Shown piece by piece: positions 56,131 through 64,000 of a stretch of 64,000 bases of DNA (the stretch's first letter is position 1; each line of letters starts with the position of its first letter). Location of the stretch: assembly GCF_000146165.2 (NCBI RefSeq), contig NC_004347.2, forward strand, positions 3,162,001 through 3,226,000, written 5' to 3'. The notes below the pieces were generated by a model. The model saw only the letters and a program-made list of their open reading frames with translations, was not told the origin of the DNA and did no database searches. The position numbers and the translations under genes are program-made. Source of the DNA: Shewanella oneidensis MR-1 (lineage in GTDB: Bacteria; Pseudomonadota; Gammaproteobacteria; Enterobacterales; Shewanellaceae).

Positions 56131-58169
56131 TGAGCCTGCATTTTATTCGTCCAGAATGGTTACTCGCCCTACTGCCATTGGTGATTATTTTATGGATGCT
56201 TTGGCGCCAGCATGCAACTAACAGTGCTTGGAACCGTTATATTGCGCCACATTTGGCAAAAGTATTAGTCACAGAAGGTTCGCAAAAGTCCCGCAGGCCG
56301 CTGCATATATTGGCCTTTTCTTGGTTTATCGCCACCTTAGCGTTAGCTGGACCGGCCCTCAATAAGCAATCTTTGCCCGTTTTCGCCGCAGAGCAAGGCC
56401 GAGTGCTGGTGATGGATATGTCCGTCTCCATGTTTGCCACCGATTTGGCACCTAACCGTTTAACCCAAGCCAAATTTAGGGCGACAGATTTACTCCGCAG
56501 CTTAAAAGAAGGAGAAACCGGACTTATCGCCTTCGCGGGCGATGCCTTTACGATCAGCCCCTTAACCCGAGATACTGGCACTTTACTCAATTTATTGCCG
56601 ACCTTAAGCCCTGAGATTATGCCCGTGCTAGGGTCAAACTTAGCCGCCGCATTAACCCAAGCCAAAAACCTGCTGGCACAGGGCGGACATCTTCGCGGCG
56701 ATATTATCGTAATGACCGATGGCATCACCCCAAGACAATTTGATGAAGCCAATTCGGTATTGACGGGCAGCCAATATCGCCTCGCAATAATGGGATTTGG
56801 CAGCAATCAAGGCGCACCAATTCGCTTACCCGATGGCCAATTGCAAAGGGATAGCAGCAATGAGGTCGCAGTCGCCAAAACTGACTTTGGCTTGCTGCAA
56901 AAATTAGCCGATAACCATAATGGCATTATGATCCCCAATCGCGCCGATGGTGAGGATCTTGTCCAACTTCAACATTGGTTAAGCGATAGTGGCGATGCCA
57001 AAGCCACGGATCTTGATGGCGAAACCTGGCAAGATCTCGGCCCTTACCTCGCCTTATTCTTACTCATTCCTGCCCTGCTGAGCTTTAGGCAAGGTATGCT
57101 CGCCAGTTGGATGCTGATGGGATTTGCCAGCCTACTACTCGGCGCACTGCCACAAAATGCCCATGCTAATGCTTGGAACTCACTCTGGCACACTCAAGAG
57201 CAGCAAGCGATGCAGGCTTACCAAGCCGAGGACTATGCAAGTGCCGCCCAAAAGTTTGAAACTCCCCAATGGCAAGGCGCTGCACAATATAAGGCTGGCA
57301 ATTTCGAACAAGCGCTAAAAAGCTTTGAGCAAGATAATTCAGCTAACGGGCTTTACAACCAAGGCAACGCGCTGATGCAAATGGGCAAACCCGATAAAGC
57401 TAAAGAACGCTATCAGGCGGCGCTCGATAAGCAGCCCGATTTCCCGCAGGCAAAGGCTAACCTTGAGTTAGCGGAAAAACTGCTGGAGCAACAACAATCG
57501 CAGCAAAATGCTAACAACCAAGACAAGCCGTCTCAGGGCGATCAAAACCAACAGGGACAGGATCAAAACGATCAACAGCAGGGTCAAAACCAGCAGCAAG
57601 GTCAGCAAAAAGAGCAGCAATCCTCGCCAAACGACCCATCTCAAGAGCAACAAGCTGGCGAAAAGCAGACGCAGGACAACACCTCTTCCGCTAAAGATAA
57701 GCAAGATAACCCTGAGCAGGAAGCGCAGGACCAACAGCAAGCCAGTGATGATGCAGCAAAACAAGATGCCAATGCCGGAAATCAACAACAGCAGTCTCAA
57801 CAGCAAGAAGCATCGGAGCAAAACGCACAAAATAACCCGACTGCAGAGTCCTCTGAACCCGCTAGTAATGAGTCCAAAATGCAGGCAAAGGTCGAAGATG
57901 ATAAGTCAAAAGCTAAACAAGAACAGCAACAAGCCGTAGCGCAACATGCGGATAAAGAGAAACAGTCACCGACAGAGAAAGATCCGCAAGCCGCCGTTGA
58001 ATCTCTCGAACCGCCGCCTAGCAACAGCGACCCGTTACCCGCTGACATGCAACGGGCACTGCGCGGCGTGAGTGAGGATCCACAAGTATTGCTGCGTAAC
58101 AAGATGCAACTCGAATATCAAAAACGCCGTCAAAATGGCCAAATATCAAGGGATAACGAACAGTGGTGA
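56130..58169 (+). CDS. VWA- and TPR-domain protein, BatB/BatC-like fusion
   Basis: 679 residues. N-terminal membrane helices (about 8-25, 55-75), VWA domain with MIDAS DMSVSMFATD (about residue 93) and MTDGITPRQ (about 195), two further membrane helices (about 305-345), TPR repeats (about 365-455, AAQKFETPQWQGAAQYKAG type), then a Gln/Asn/Asp/Lys-rich disordered tail (about 460-640) and a short ordered end. Bat operons often encode BatB and BatC separately; here they are fused. Its start overlaps the BatA stop (TAATG). Confidence 0.9.
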   Translation: MSLHFIRPEWLLALLPLVIILWMLWRQHATNSAWNRYIAPHLAKVLVTEGSQKSRRPLHILAFSWFIATLALAGPALNKQSLPVFAAEQGRVLVMDMSVSMFATDLAPNRLTQAKFRATDLLRSLKEGETGLIAFAGDAFTISPLTRDTGTLLNLLPTLSPEIMPVLGSNLAAALTQAKNLLAQGGHLRGDIIVMTDGITPRQFDEANSVLTGSQYRLAIMGFGSNQGAPIRLPDGQLQRDSSNEVAVAKTDFGLLQKLADNHNGIMIPNRADGEDLVQLQHWLSDSGDAKATDLDGETWQDLGPYLALFLLIPALLSFRQGMLASWMLMGFASLLLGALPQNAHANAWNSLWHTQEQQAMQAYQAEDYASAAQKFETPQWQGAAQYKAGNFEQALKSFEQDNSANGLYNQGNALMQMGKPDKAKERYQAALDKQPDFPQAKANLELAEKLLEQQQSQQNANNQDKPSQGDQNQQGQDQNDQQQGQNQQQGQQKEQQSSPNDPSQEQQAGEKQTQDNTSSAKDKQDNPEQEAQDQQQASDDAAKQDANAGNQQQQSQQQEASEQNAQNNPTAESSEPASNESKMQAKVEDDKSKAKQEQQQAVAQHADKEKQSPTEKDPQAAVESLEPPPSNSDPLPADMQRALRGVSEDPQVLLRNKMQLEYQKRRQNGQISRDNEQW

Positions 58170-59830
58170 TCAGACAATTTTTTATCCTCCTCATTCTTTG
58201 CATCGCGGTCATTGAGCCCGCCTTTGCCCTGAGCAAACTCGAGGCCTCGGTCGATCGCAATCCGGTGATGGAGGGAGAGTACTTTGTACTGAATGTCAGT
58301 GCCGACGATGAGGTTGACACCGGCAAACTCGATACCTCAATCCTACTTCAGGATTTTATCGTAGGCCGCACCAGCGTAAGCCGTAGTACCCAGATCATGA
58401 ACTTCGATGCGGTCAAAGAAACTCGCTGGCAAGTGCTGCTAGCGCCAAAGCAGAAGGGACAGCTAACCATTCCGTCCTTTAGTATCGATGGTGTGAGCTC
58501 TGCCGAAATCCCACTAAATGTGGTCGAGGCTGGCGCGCAACCTGAGCAAGCGAAAAATCTGTTTATCGATGCAAAGGTATCGAGCGATGAGGCCTATGTC
58601 GGCCAGCTTATTACTTATAAAGTGAAGCTCTACCTCGCCGTAGAATTGCAACGGGGCGTGCTTAACGCGCCAGTCATTGAAGGCGCGCAAATTAAACAAG
58701 TTGGTGAGGATAAAGACGGCTCAGAGATCATCGATGGCCGCCGTTACCGCGTCATTGAGCGCACCTATGGCATCATTCCCGATTTACCCGGCCAAGTGAA
58801 TATTAAGGGTGCCACCTTTTCTGGCGATGTATTAGTGGAATCCCAACGCCGCGGTGGCATGTTTGGTTTTAATGAGAGCCGCCCAATGCAAGCAGGCGCG
58901 CCCTCATTAAGCATTCAAGTTGAACCTGCGCCAAGCAGCTTCCAAGGCCAATGGCTTGTAGCGGATTTAGTGGTCTTAAAAGAAAGTTTTCCTGAAGATG
59001 TAAAAGAATTTACTGTCGGTAGCCCTATTACCCGTACTATCATAGTATTGGCATCCAATGCCGATGAAAATAGTCTGCCGGATATTTCGCAAAATCTACC
59101 CGCTGAGCTTAAATCCTATCCCGAAAAACCTCAGCGCCAGAGCTTTGTGCGCGATGCGCAGATTGTGTCCCAATACAGCATTACCTCGGCGATTGTGCCC
59201 AGTAAAGCCGGGACGTTTACCTTACCCGAGGTAAAACTCCCTTGGTGGAATCCACATCTCAAACGCCAAGAAATCGCGACCCTACCCGCGCGCACGATTA
59301 ACGTTAAAGGTGGCGCTGAAGTTGATGCACCAACGCAAGTCGCATCGCAAAGTAGTACAGTGAGCAGCAACCAAGACAGTTGGAGCGCTAATCTCTTTGC
59401 CCTGCTTTGGCTAGTCACACTGGTTGCATGGGGAGTGACCTTTGTTGCTTGGCGCCGCGCAGTGAATCGCCAAGTACAGACTATGGCTCCACTACCGCCT
59501 CAACCTCAATTGCTTGGCAATGGATTGAAGGCATTAGAGCAAGCCTGTGCCGAAGGCAATACCAGTAAGATATTAAAGCAGTTACAACGCTATGTGAGTG
59601 AGCAGGACGCTCGTCCAATGACCTTAGATAAAATTGCCGCTAAGTCTGATGAATTAGCTGCAGCTATCAGCCAATTGCAAACATTGGCTTATGGCGGTAA
59701 ATCAAATGCCAGCACGGATCCACTGCAAGCTACGGCCGTTAAAGCCCTATTAATCGCAGTCAAGAACCTCAATCTCAATGCGATGGCGCATCAACCATCC
59801 CCATTACGTCCGCTTAACCCTAGTGAGTAG
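58163..59830 (+). CDS. BatD-like protein
   Basis: 555 residues. Signal sequence (about 1-23, ending AFA), large beta-rich periplasmic region with ASVDRNPVMEGEYFVLNV at its start (a BatD hallmark), one membrane helix (about 412-432) and a cytoplasmic helical C-terminus. A GTG start at 58163 or 58166 overlaps the preceding stop. Last gene of the MoxR-Bat operon; such operons are linked to oxygen or envelope stress tolerance, but the mechanism is unknown. Confidence 0.88.
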   Translation: MVIRQFFILLILCIAVIEPAFALSKLEASVDRNPVMEGEYFVLNVSADDEVDTGKLDTSILLQDFIVGRTSVSRSTQIMNFDAVKETRWQVLLAPKQKGQLTIPSFSIDGVSSAEIPLNVVEAGAQPEQAKNLFIDAKVSSDEAYVGQLITYKVKLYLAVELQRGVLNAPVIEGAQIKQVGEDKDGSEIIDGRRYRVIERTYGIIPDLPGQVNIKGATFSGDVLVESQRRGGMFGFNESRPMQAGAPSLSIQVEPAPSSFQGQWLVADLVVLKESFPEDVKEFTVGSPITRTIIVLASNADENSLPDISQNLPAELKSYPEKPQRQSFVRDAQIVSQYSITSAIVPSKAGTFTLPEVKLPWWNPHLKRQEIATLPARTINVKGGAEVDAPTQVASQSSTVSSNQDSWSANLFALLWLVTLVAWGVTFVAWRRAVNRQVQTMAPLPPQPQLLGNGLKALEQACAEGNTSKILKQLQRYVSEQDARPMTLDKIAAKSDELAAAISQLQTLAYGGKSNASTDPLQATAVKALLIAVKNLNLNAMAHQPSPLRPLNPSE

Positions 59831-59896
59831 GTAGTTCAAGCGTGCGAGCAAGGAGTAATGATTTGAATTATAAAATAAAAAGAAAAAATCAAAAAA

Positions 59897-60460
59897 ATGT
59901 TTGCTAACTGGCGAAATAAATCCGTTGAGCCTGCGGTCTCTTCTGACATGCTGAGTAAACAACGACGATACAACAGCCTCGTCAAGGCGCTGCACGCCGA
60001 CATTTTCCGCTATGCCTTTTGGTTGTGCGGCGAAAAGCAGGTGGCAGAAGACATCACCCAAGAAACCTTCTTGCGGGCGTGGCGCGCTTTAGATTCCCTG
60101 CAGGATGATAAAGCGGCGAAGGCTTGGCTTATCACGATTTTAAGACGTGAAAATGCCCGTCGATTCGAGCGCAAACAATTTGATTACGCCGATGTCGAGC
60201 AAGAGAGCTTAGAAGATCACCTTGCCTCCGGCACTGAAGAACAAACTGAGCAGTATTGGCTGAGAAGGCAAATTGCCAAGCTAGATATCGAATATCGGGA
60301 GCCATTACTACTGCAGTTAATTGGTGGATTTAGTGGTGATGAAATCGCCGAGCTGTTGGAGCTGAATCGTAATACCGTAATGACACGATTATTTCGGGCG
60401 AGGAACCAATTGAAAGAACTACTTGAGAAAACAGCGGTAAGAGGTCAATCCAATGGATGA
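59897..60460 (+). CDS. ECF-family RNA polymerase sigma factor
   Basis: 187 residues. Sigma region 2 is LHADIFRYAFWLCGEKQVAEDITQETFLRAWRAL-like (about residues 34-67, of which QVAEDITQETFLRAW is the diagnostic core) and region 4 is LDIEYREPLLLQLIGGFSGDEIAELLELNRNTVMTRLFRAR-like (core GDEIAELLELNRNTV, about 150). The upstream leader is A-rich with a weak ribosome binding site. Its 3' end overlaps the anti-sigma gene by eight bases, the usual layout. Target promoters are unknown; the adjacent Bat operon is a candidate. Confidence 0.92.
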   Translation: MFANWRNKSVEPAVSSDMLSKQRRYNSLVKALHADIFRYAFWLCGEKQVAEDITQETFLRAWRALDSLQDDKAAKAWLITILRRENARRFERKQFDYADVEQESLEDHLASGTEEQTEQYWLRRQIAKLDIEYREPLLLQLIGGFSGDEIAELLELNRNTVMTRLFRARNQLKELLEKTAVRGQSNG

Positions 60461-61157
60461 GCTTAAATTTAGACGTCAAGCTTATGAAGATCCTCGTAAT
60501 CAAGACCCAGAATTTCTTGAGCAAATGCAGGCTACACCTGAGCATCAAGCTTTGGTGTCCGAGCTAAAACGCTTAGACGCTAAACTCAGCCATGCCTTAA
60601 AAGTAGCAGTGCCGGAAGACTTGGCTGATAAACTGATCCTGCGTCAACAACTGCAACAACACCATAAACAGCGCCGTCAAACAGGCTTTTTAGTAGCAAT
60701 GGCCGCTTCCGTCGCCTTTATTGTGGGCATCAGTTTTAGTCTGTTACGTTTAGGTCCAGTGGATTTGGCCGAGCATGCGTTAGCCCATGTTTACCATGAA
60801 GGTGTGGCATTACAGGTTGATCAGAATGTTAATTTCAGCCAAGTGAATGCGCAGCTCGCCGCGATGAAAAACCTCGAACACGCAAAATTTATCGAGCAGC
60901 CCGGCAAGGTTTACTACACCTCTTACTGTGATTTTCAAGGTGTTAAGAGTCTGCATTTAGTTTTACAAGCTGAAAAAGGCAAAGTCACGCTGTTTATTGT
61001 GCCTATCGAAAAACGCATGGTGCTCGATAATACCTTTGCCGATGGCAAGTATAAAGGAATGGGGTTTGAGACCCGCGATGCCTATATTTTGCTTATCGGT
61101 GAGGATCAAGCGGACCTTCGCTTTGTAAAAGACGAAATCAAGAATACCTTTATTTAA
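60453..61157 (+). CDS. Probable membrane-bound anti-sigma factor (DUF3379 type)
   Basis: 234 residues. An N-terminal cytoplasmic helical segment of about 75 residues, one membrane helix (about 78-98, GFLVAMAASVAFIVGISFSLL), and a periplasmic domain. DUF3379 proteins follow ECF sigma genes in Shewanella and Vibrio, and the eight-base overlap fits an anti-sigma pair. No zinc-binding HxxxCxxC motif is visible, so it is not of the ZAS type. Function inferred from layout. Confidence 0.8.
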   Translation: MDELKFRRQAYEDPRNQDPEFLEQMQATPEHQALVSELKRLDAKLSHALKVAVPEDLADKLILRQQLQQHHKQRRQTGFLVAMAASVAFIVGISFSLLRLGPVDLAEHALAHVYHEGVALQVDQNVNFSQVNAQLAAMKNLEHAKFIEQPGKVYYTSYCDFQGVKSLHLVLQAEKGKVTLFIVPIEKRMVLDNTFADGKYKGMGFETRDAYILLIGEDQADLRFVKDEIKNTFI

Positions 61158-61312
61158 CTCTCTAATATTCCTTTCTTTCTTAAATATGCCTCCGATATTT
61201 TCTCACGCTCGGAGGTCGGATTTCGATTACATATCCATCTACTAACGGGTTCTTGCTCAAACATCTAGTAGCATGCTTGCCACTTTTAATAACAAGATGG
61301 GATAAAGACAAT

Positions 61313-62758
61313 ATTACGATTGAAACTCCGATTTTAATCACTTTTGTTGGCTATTTAGTATTGATGATGGGCATAGGGTTTTGGGCTTACCGTGCCACCG
61401 ATACTGTGGATAATTATATTTGGGGTGGCCGTAAGATGGGCCCCGCTGTCACCGCTCTCAGCGTAGGCGCTTCTGATATGTCAGGCTGGTACTGCTAGGC
61501 TTACCCGGCGCCGTGTATTTGGGCGGTTTAGAGGAAGCTTGGATTGGTATTGGCTTAGTGATAGGTGCGTGGCTGAATCGGTTATTTGTCGCAAAACGCT
61601 TGCGTATTTATACCCAATTAGCAGATAACGCACTCACCCTGCCCGACTTTTTCGAGAAACGGTTTCACGATAAACAGGGCTATCTCAAGCTGGTTTCAGC
61701 GGTCACTATTCTGGTGTTTTTTACCTTTTATGCATCTTCTGGCATGGTGGGTGGTGCCATACTGTTCGAAAAGGTCTTTGGCTTAGATTACAACGTAGCC
61801 TTGGTGATAGGCTCAGCCATTATTGTCGGTTATACCTTTATTGGCGGTTTTTTGCCGTGAGTTGGACCGATTTCTTCCAAGCCAGTTTGATGTTAATTGC
61901 CCTGCTGATCATCCCGTTTGCGGTATTCTCCCGCCCTGAAAGTCATGCTGGAATTGAATCTATTGATCCTGCGATGCTGGCATTAATCAGCGATAAAACC
62001 ACAATGATTGGGTTGTTATCACTCTTAGCTTGGGGACTGGGTTATTTTGGTCAACCGCATATTTTGTCGCGCTTTATGGCTATCGGCACTGTCGATGCCT
62101 TGCCCACATCACGCCGTATTGCAATGAGCTGGATGATTTTATCCCTGCTTGGCGCTTTAGCAACAGGCTTGGCGGGTTCTGTGTATTTTGCCAATGAACC
62201 ACTAGCAAATGCAGAAACTGTCTTTTTTCACTTAGCACAGGCGGCATTTAATCCTTGGATTGGAGGCTTACTGATTGCTGCGATTTTATCGGCCATTATG
62301 AGCACCATTGATTCACAGTTATTGGTATGCTCAAGCGTCATTACCGAAGACTTTTACCGCAAATGGTTACGCCCTACAGACGACCGTGAACTCATGATGG
62401 TTGGCCGTATGGGTGTGCTTGCTATTGCCGTAATAGCTGGGATTATCGCCCTAAATCCAGAAAACAGTGTATTAAACCTAGTGAGTTATGCATGGCAGGA
62501 TTTGGCGCCGCTTTCGGGCCAGTCGTACTTTTATCGCTGTTTTGGAAGCAATATAGCCGCAATGGTGCTATCGCAAGCATTATTGTTGGTGCCTTAACCG
62601 TGGTGTTTTGGAAGCATCTCTCCGGCGGTATTTTTGAGTTGTACGAAATATTACCCGGATTTGTGTTTGCCGTTATCGCCGGTGTGATTGTGAGTAAAGA
62701 CTCTCAACCCGACGAAGACATCACTGCTGAATTTGAGCAATTTAAGTTCTCATTGTAA
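61313..62758 (+). pseudogene. putP: Degenerate sodium/proline symporter gene
   Basis: The sequence aligns along its full length with PutP when three single-base deletions are repaired: at about 61490 (GGTTACTG to GGTACTG, with a stop seven bases on), 61854 (TTTTTGGCC to TTTTTGCC) and 62494 (ATGGGCAGG to ATGGCAGG). The expected start codon before ACGATTGAAACTCC is ATT at 61313 rather than ATG. Several positions conserved in PutP are changed: Trp for Leu in NYI-GGRKMG, Glu for Gly/Ser in GGL-EAWIG, Arg for Trp in AWLN-LF. Together these argue for decay rather than sequencing error. An intact terminator still follows. Confidence 0.9.
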
Positions 62759-62783
62759 CAGCCCAAATACCCCTTCCTATTGT

Positions 62784-62809
62784 AAAAGGCGTACAGGTGT
62801 ACGCTTTTT
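62784..62809 (+). terminator. Terminator behind the putP pseudogene
   Basis: Stem GCGTACA/TGTACGC, extended by A-T pairs, with a T run. The rest of the 340-base gap to fadL holds the two FadR-like sites and an AT-rich promoter region. Confidence 0.8.
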
Positions 62810-62902
62810 ACAATTTGTATAATTTAATTAACCCTCGCGTCATCACAAAGTATTAACCTTAATTAAAACCTTGCCTTTAAATAAAAGCCAAAGATACCAA
62901 GC

Positions 62903-62919
62903 ATCTGGCCAGACCATTC
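62903..62919. promoter_or_regulatory. FadR-like site upstream of fadL (distal)
   Basis: ATCTGGCCAGACCATTC; one central mismatch (C for T in TGGTC) to the FadR core TGGTCNGACC. Confidence 0.45.
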
Positions 62920-62973
62920 GTTCATGCTAAAGTACAATAATGTTTTAATTAACTGAATTTTAACAAATTTAAA

Positions 62974-62990
62974 ATCTGGTCGGACTTGTT
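62974..62990. promoter_or_regulatory. FadR operator upstream of fadL (proximal)
   Basis: ATCTGGTCGGACTTGTT matches the FadR consensus AACTGGTCNGACCTGTT except at two positions. It lies 109 bases before the fadL ATG. Confidence 0.65.
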
Positions 62991-63098
62991 GAGGTTACAC
63001 ACAATCCCTAACATGCCGCAGACTATAAAAGGATTTGCGCGTTGTTCTGGTAACTAGGACCGAACAAAATCCAATATCAAAATAATGAGAGAATAATA

Positions 63099-64000
63099 AT
63101 GAAATCATTCAACAAGACGCTGCTTACTGTTGCCATCGCACTGGCTAGCTCACAAACTTTCGCTTCAGGTTTCCAATTAAACAGCCAATCCGCCACGGGT
63201 ATGGGTCGTGCTTTTGCAGGGGATGCGGTTATTGCCGATAACGCCACTGTTTTGTCACGTAACCCTGCTGCAATGGCATTATTCGATAAAGATGCGATTT
63301 CTTTCGGCTTAACCTATGCCGATATTACCGTTGATGTTAAAGACGTTAACTTTAACTTACCTAATGGTGCCGTTGACTTAGGCAGCATCGACGATGCGGG
63401 TAGCTCTAAAGTTATCCCTAATATTTTTTATATTCACCCAATCGACGATAAATTCGCCGTCGGTTTTGCAGCCTTCTCTAACTTTGGAACTGGTACCGAT
63501 GCCAGCTCACTGTCTAAGAATTTACCAAAAGGCTCACCAGCACCTTATGATCTGCTTGGCGAAACAGAAGTAACCACGGTTAACTTTAACGCCAGCGTGT
63601 CTTATCGCATCAATGATATATTCAGCATCGGTGCAGGTGTAGATGCCATCTACGGTGAAGGTCGTTTAACCCGTAACGCAAGCACTACACCTCTCGTTGA
63701 TGTGGATGCTGACGGCTGGGCCTTCGGTGGTATCTTGGGTGCCACAGTTGAGTTAGATAAAGATAACCGCTTCGGTATCAGCTACCGTTTCAGCCCGACA
63801 GTGAATGTTGAAGGGGATATTAACACCATCAGCACTAAAGACTTATCTGCTGCTGGCTTAGGTTCAAAAACAGCCCTAGCAACAAACTTTGACAGCTTAG
63901 ATGTACCACTTGCAGATATTTTCCAAGTTGCAGGCTTCCATCAAATCACGCCTAAGTTTGCGCTGCACTATACTGCGCAATACACCCAGTGGAGCAAATT
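63099..64000 (+). CDS. fadL: FadL-family outer-membrane long-chain fatty acid transporter (5' part)
   Basis: The first 300 codons are in the window; the gene continues to the right. Signal peptide (about 1-22, ending TFA) followed by the FadL hatch SGFQLNSQSATGMGRAFAGDA and the conserved SRNPAAMALF motif (about residue 55). The rest shows alternating beta-strand pattern. FadL imports long-chain fatty acids; in E. coli it is next to fadI, here about 11 kb away. The start ATG at 63099 follows GAGAG. A second FadL-type paralogue with aromatic substrates cannot be excluded, but the FadR sites favour fatty acids. Confidence 0.9.
   Translation, partial: MKSFNKTLLTVAIALASSQTFASGFQLNSQSATGMGRAFAGDAVIADNATVLSRNPAAMALFDKDAISFGLTYADITVDVKDVNFNLPNGAVDLGSIDDAGSSKVIPNIFYIHPIDDKFAVGFAAFSNFGTGTDASSLSKNLPKGSPAPYDLLGETEVTTVNFNASVSYRINDIFSIGAGVDAIYGEGRLTRNASTTPLVDVDADGWAFGGILGATVELDKDNRFGISYRFSPTVNVEGDINTISTKDLSAAGLGSKTALATNFDSLDVPLADIFQVAGFHQITPKFALHYTAQYTQWSK

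Noticed and set aside
57508..57939. Lys/Arg-rich alternative-frame ORF inside the BatB/C gene
   Set aside because: It is a shifted reading of the Gln/Asn-rich tail codons; no initiation signal.
61253..62758. Four separate small transporter genes
   Set aside because: They are consecutive pieces of one PutP sequence broken by frameshifts.

Overview
The window is chromosomal DNA of a gamma-proteobacterium, almost certainly Shewanella (close to S. oneidensis as far as I can judge from memory). Reasons: a periplasmic tetraheme c-type cytochrome beside a Tat-exported flavoprotein reductase, the FimV/TruA/FolC/CvpA/PurF block, and a backbone (purF-cvpA-dedD-folC-truA ... pdxB, fabB-mnmC, yfcL ... 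aroC-prmB-smrB-sixA ... fadJ-fadI ... fadL) in the same order as in E. coli, with Shewanella-style insertions. I see no tRNA, rRNA, insertion sequence, prophage or CRISPR array.

Layout. 0-2.3 kb: minus-strand operon for a molybdenum hydroxylase (XdhC, MocA-like cytidylyltransferase, 2Fe-2S subunit, start of the large subunit). 2.5-6.7 kb: a chemoreceptor, a metallo-beta-lactamase-fold hydrolase and a proline-iminopeptidase-like hydrolase. 6.9-13.7 kb: a periplasmic respiratory system made of a flavoprotein, a lyase of the aromatic ammonia-lyase family without the usual MIO triad, a tetraheme cytochrome, a divergent sigma-54 activator and a porin. Two good sigma-54 promoters and a shared operator motif (ATCA-N10-TGAT) tie the operon and the porin to the activator. 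13.7-18.2 kb: topB, a small membrane protein behind a Fur-box-like palindrome, and an alanine/glycine:cation symporter. 18.2-39.8 kb: core genes purF, cvpA, SPOR protein, folC, truA, fimV, asd, pdxB, fabB, mnmC, SpoU methyltransferase, yfcL, NAD-kinase-like protein, MFS transporter, aroC, prmB, smrB, sixA.

39.9-48.5 kb is an insertion relative to the E. coli order: an insulinase-type protease, a 1433-residue beta-propeller/PAS/GGDEF/EAL membrane sensor with an AT-rich sensory half, and behind it a sigma-54-type promoter driving a secreted protein built from ten identical 13-residue repeats, followed by an unlisted 38-residue ORF. I know no family for either peptide; this and the lyase/flavocytochrome system are the two best candidates for undescribed biology.

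48.7-64 kb: fadJ-fadI with a FadR-type operator, a second insertion carrying a MoxR/DUF58/BatA/BatB/BatD operon and an ECF sigma/anti-sigma pair, a putP pseudogene with three frameshifts and a lost start codon, and the start of fadL behind two FadR-type sites. Fatty-acid degradation (fadIJ, fadL) thus looks coordinated by FadR although the genes are about 11 kb apart.
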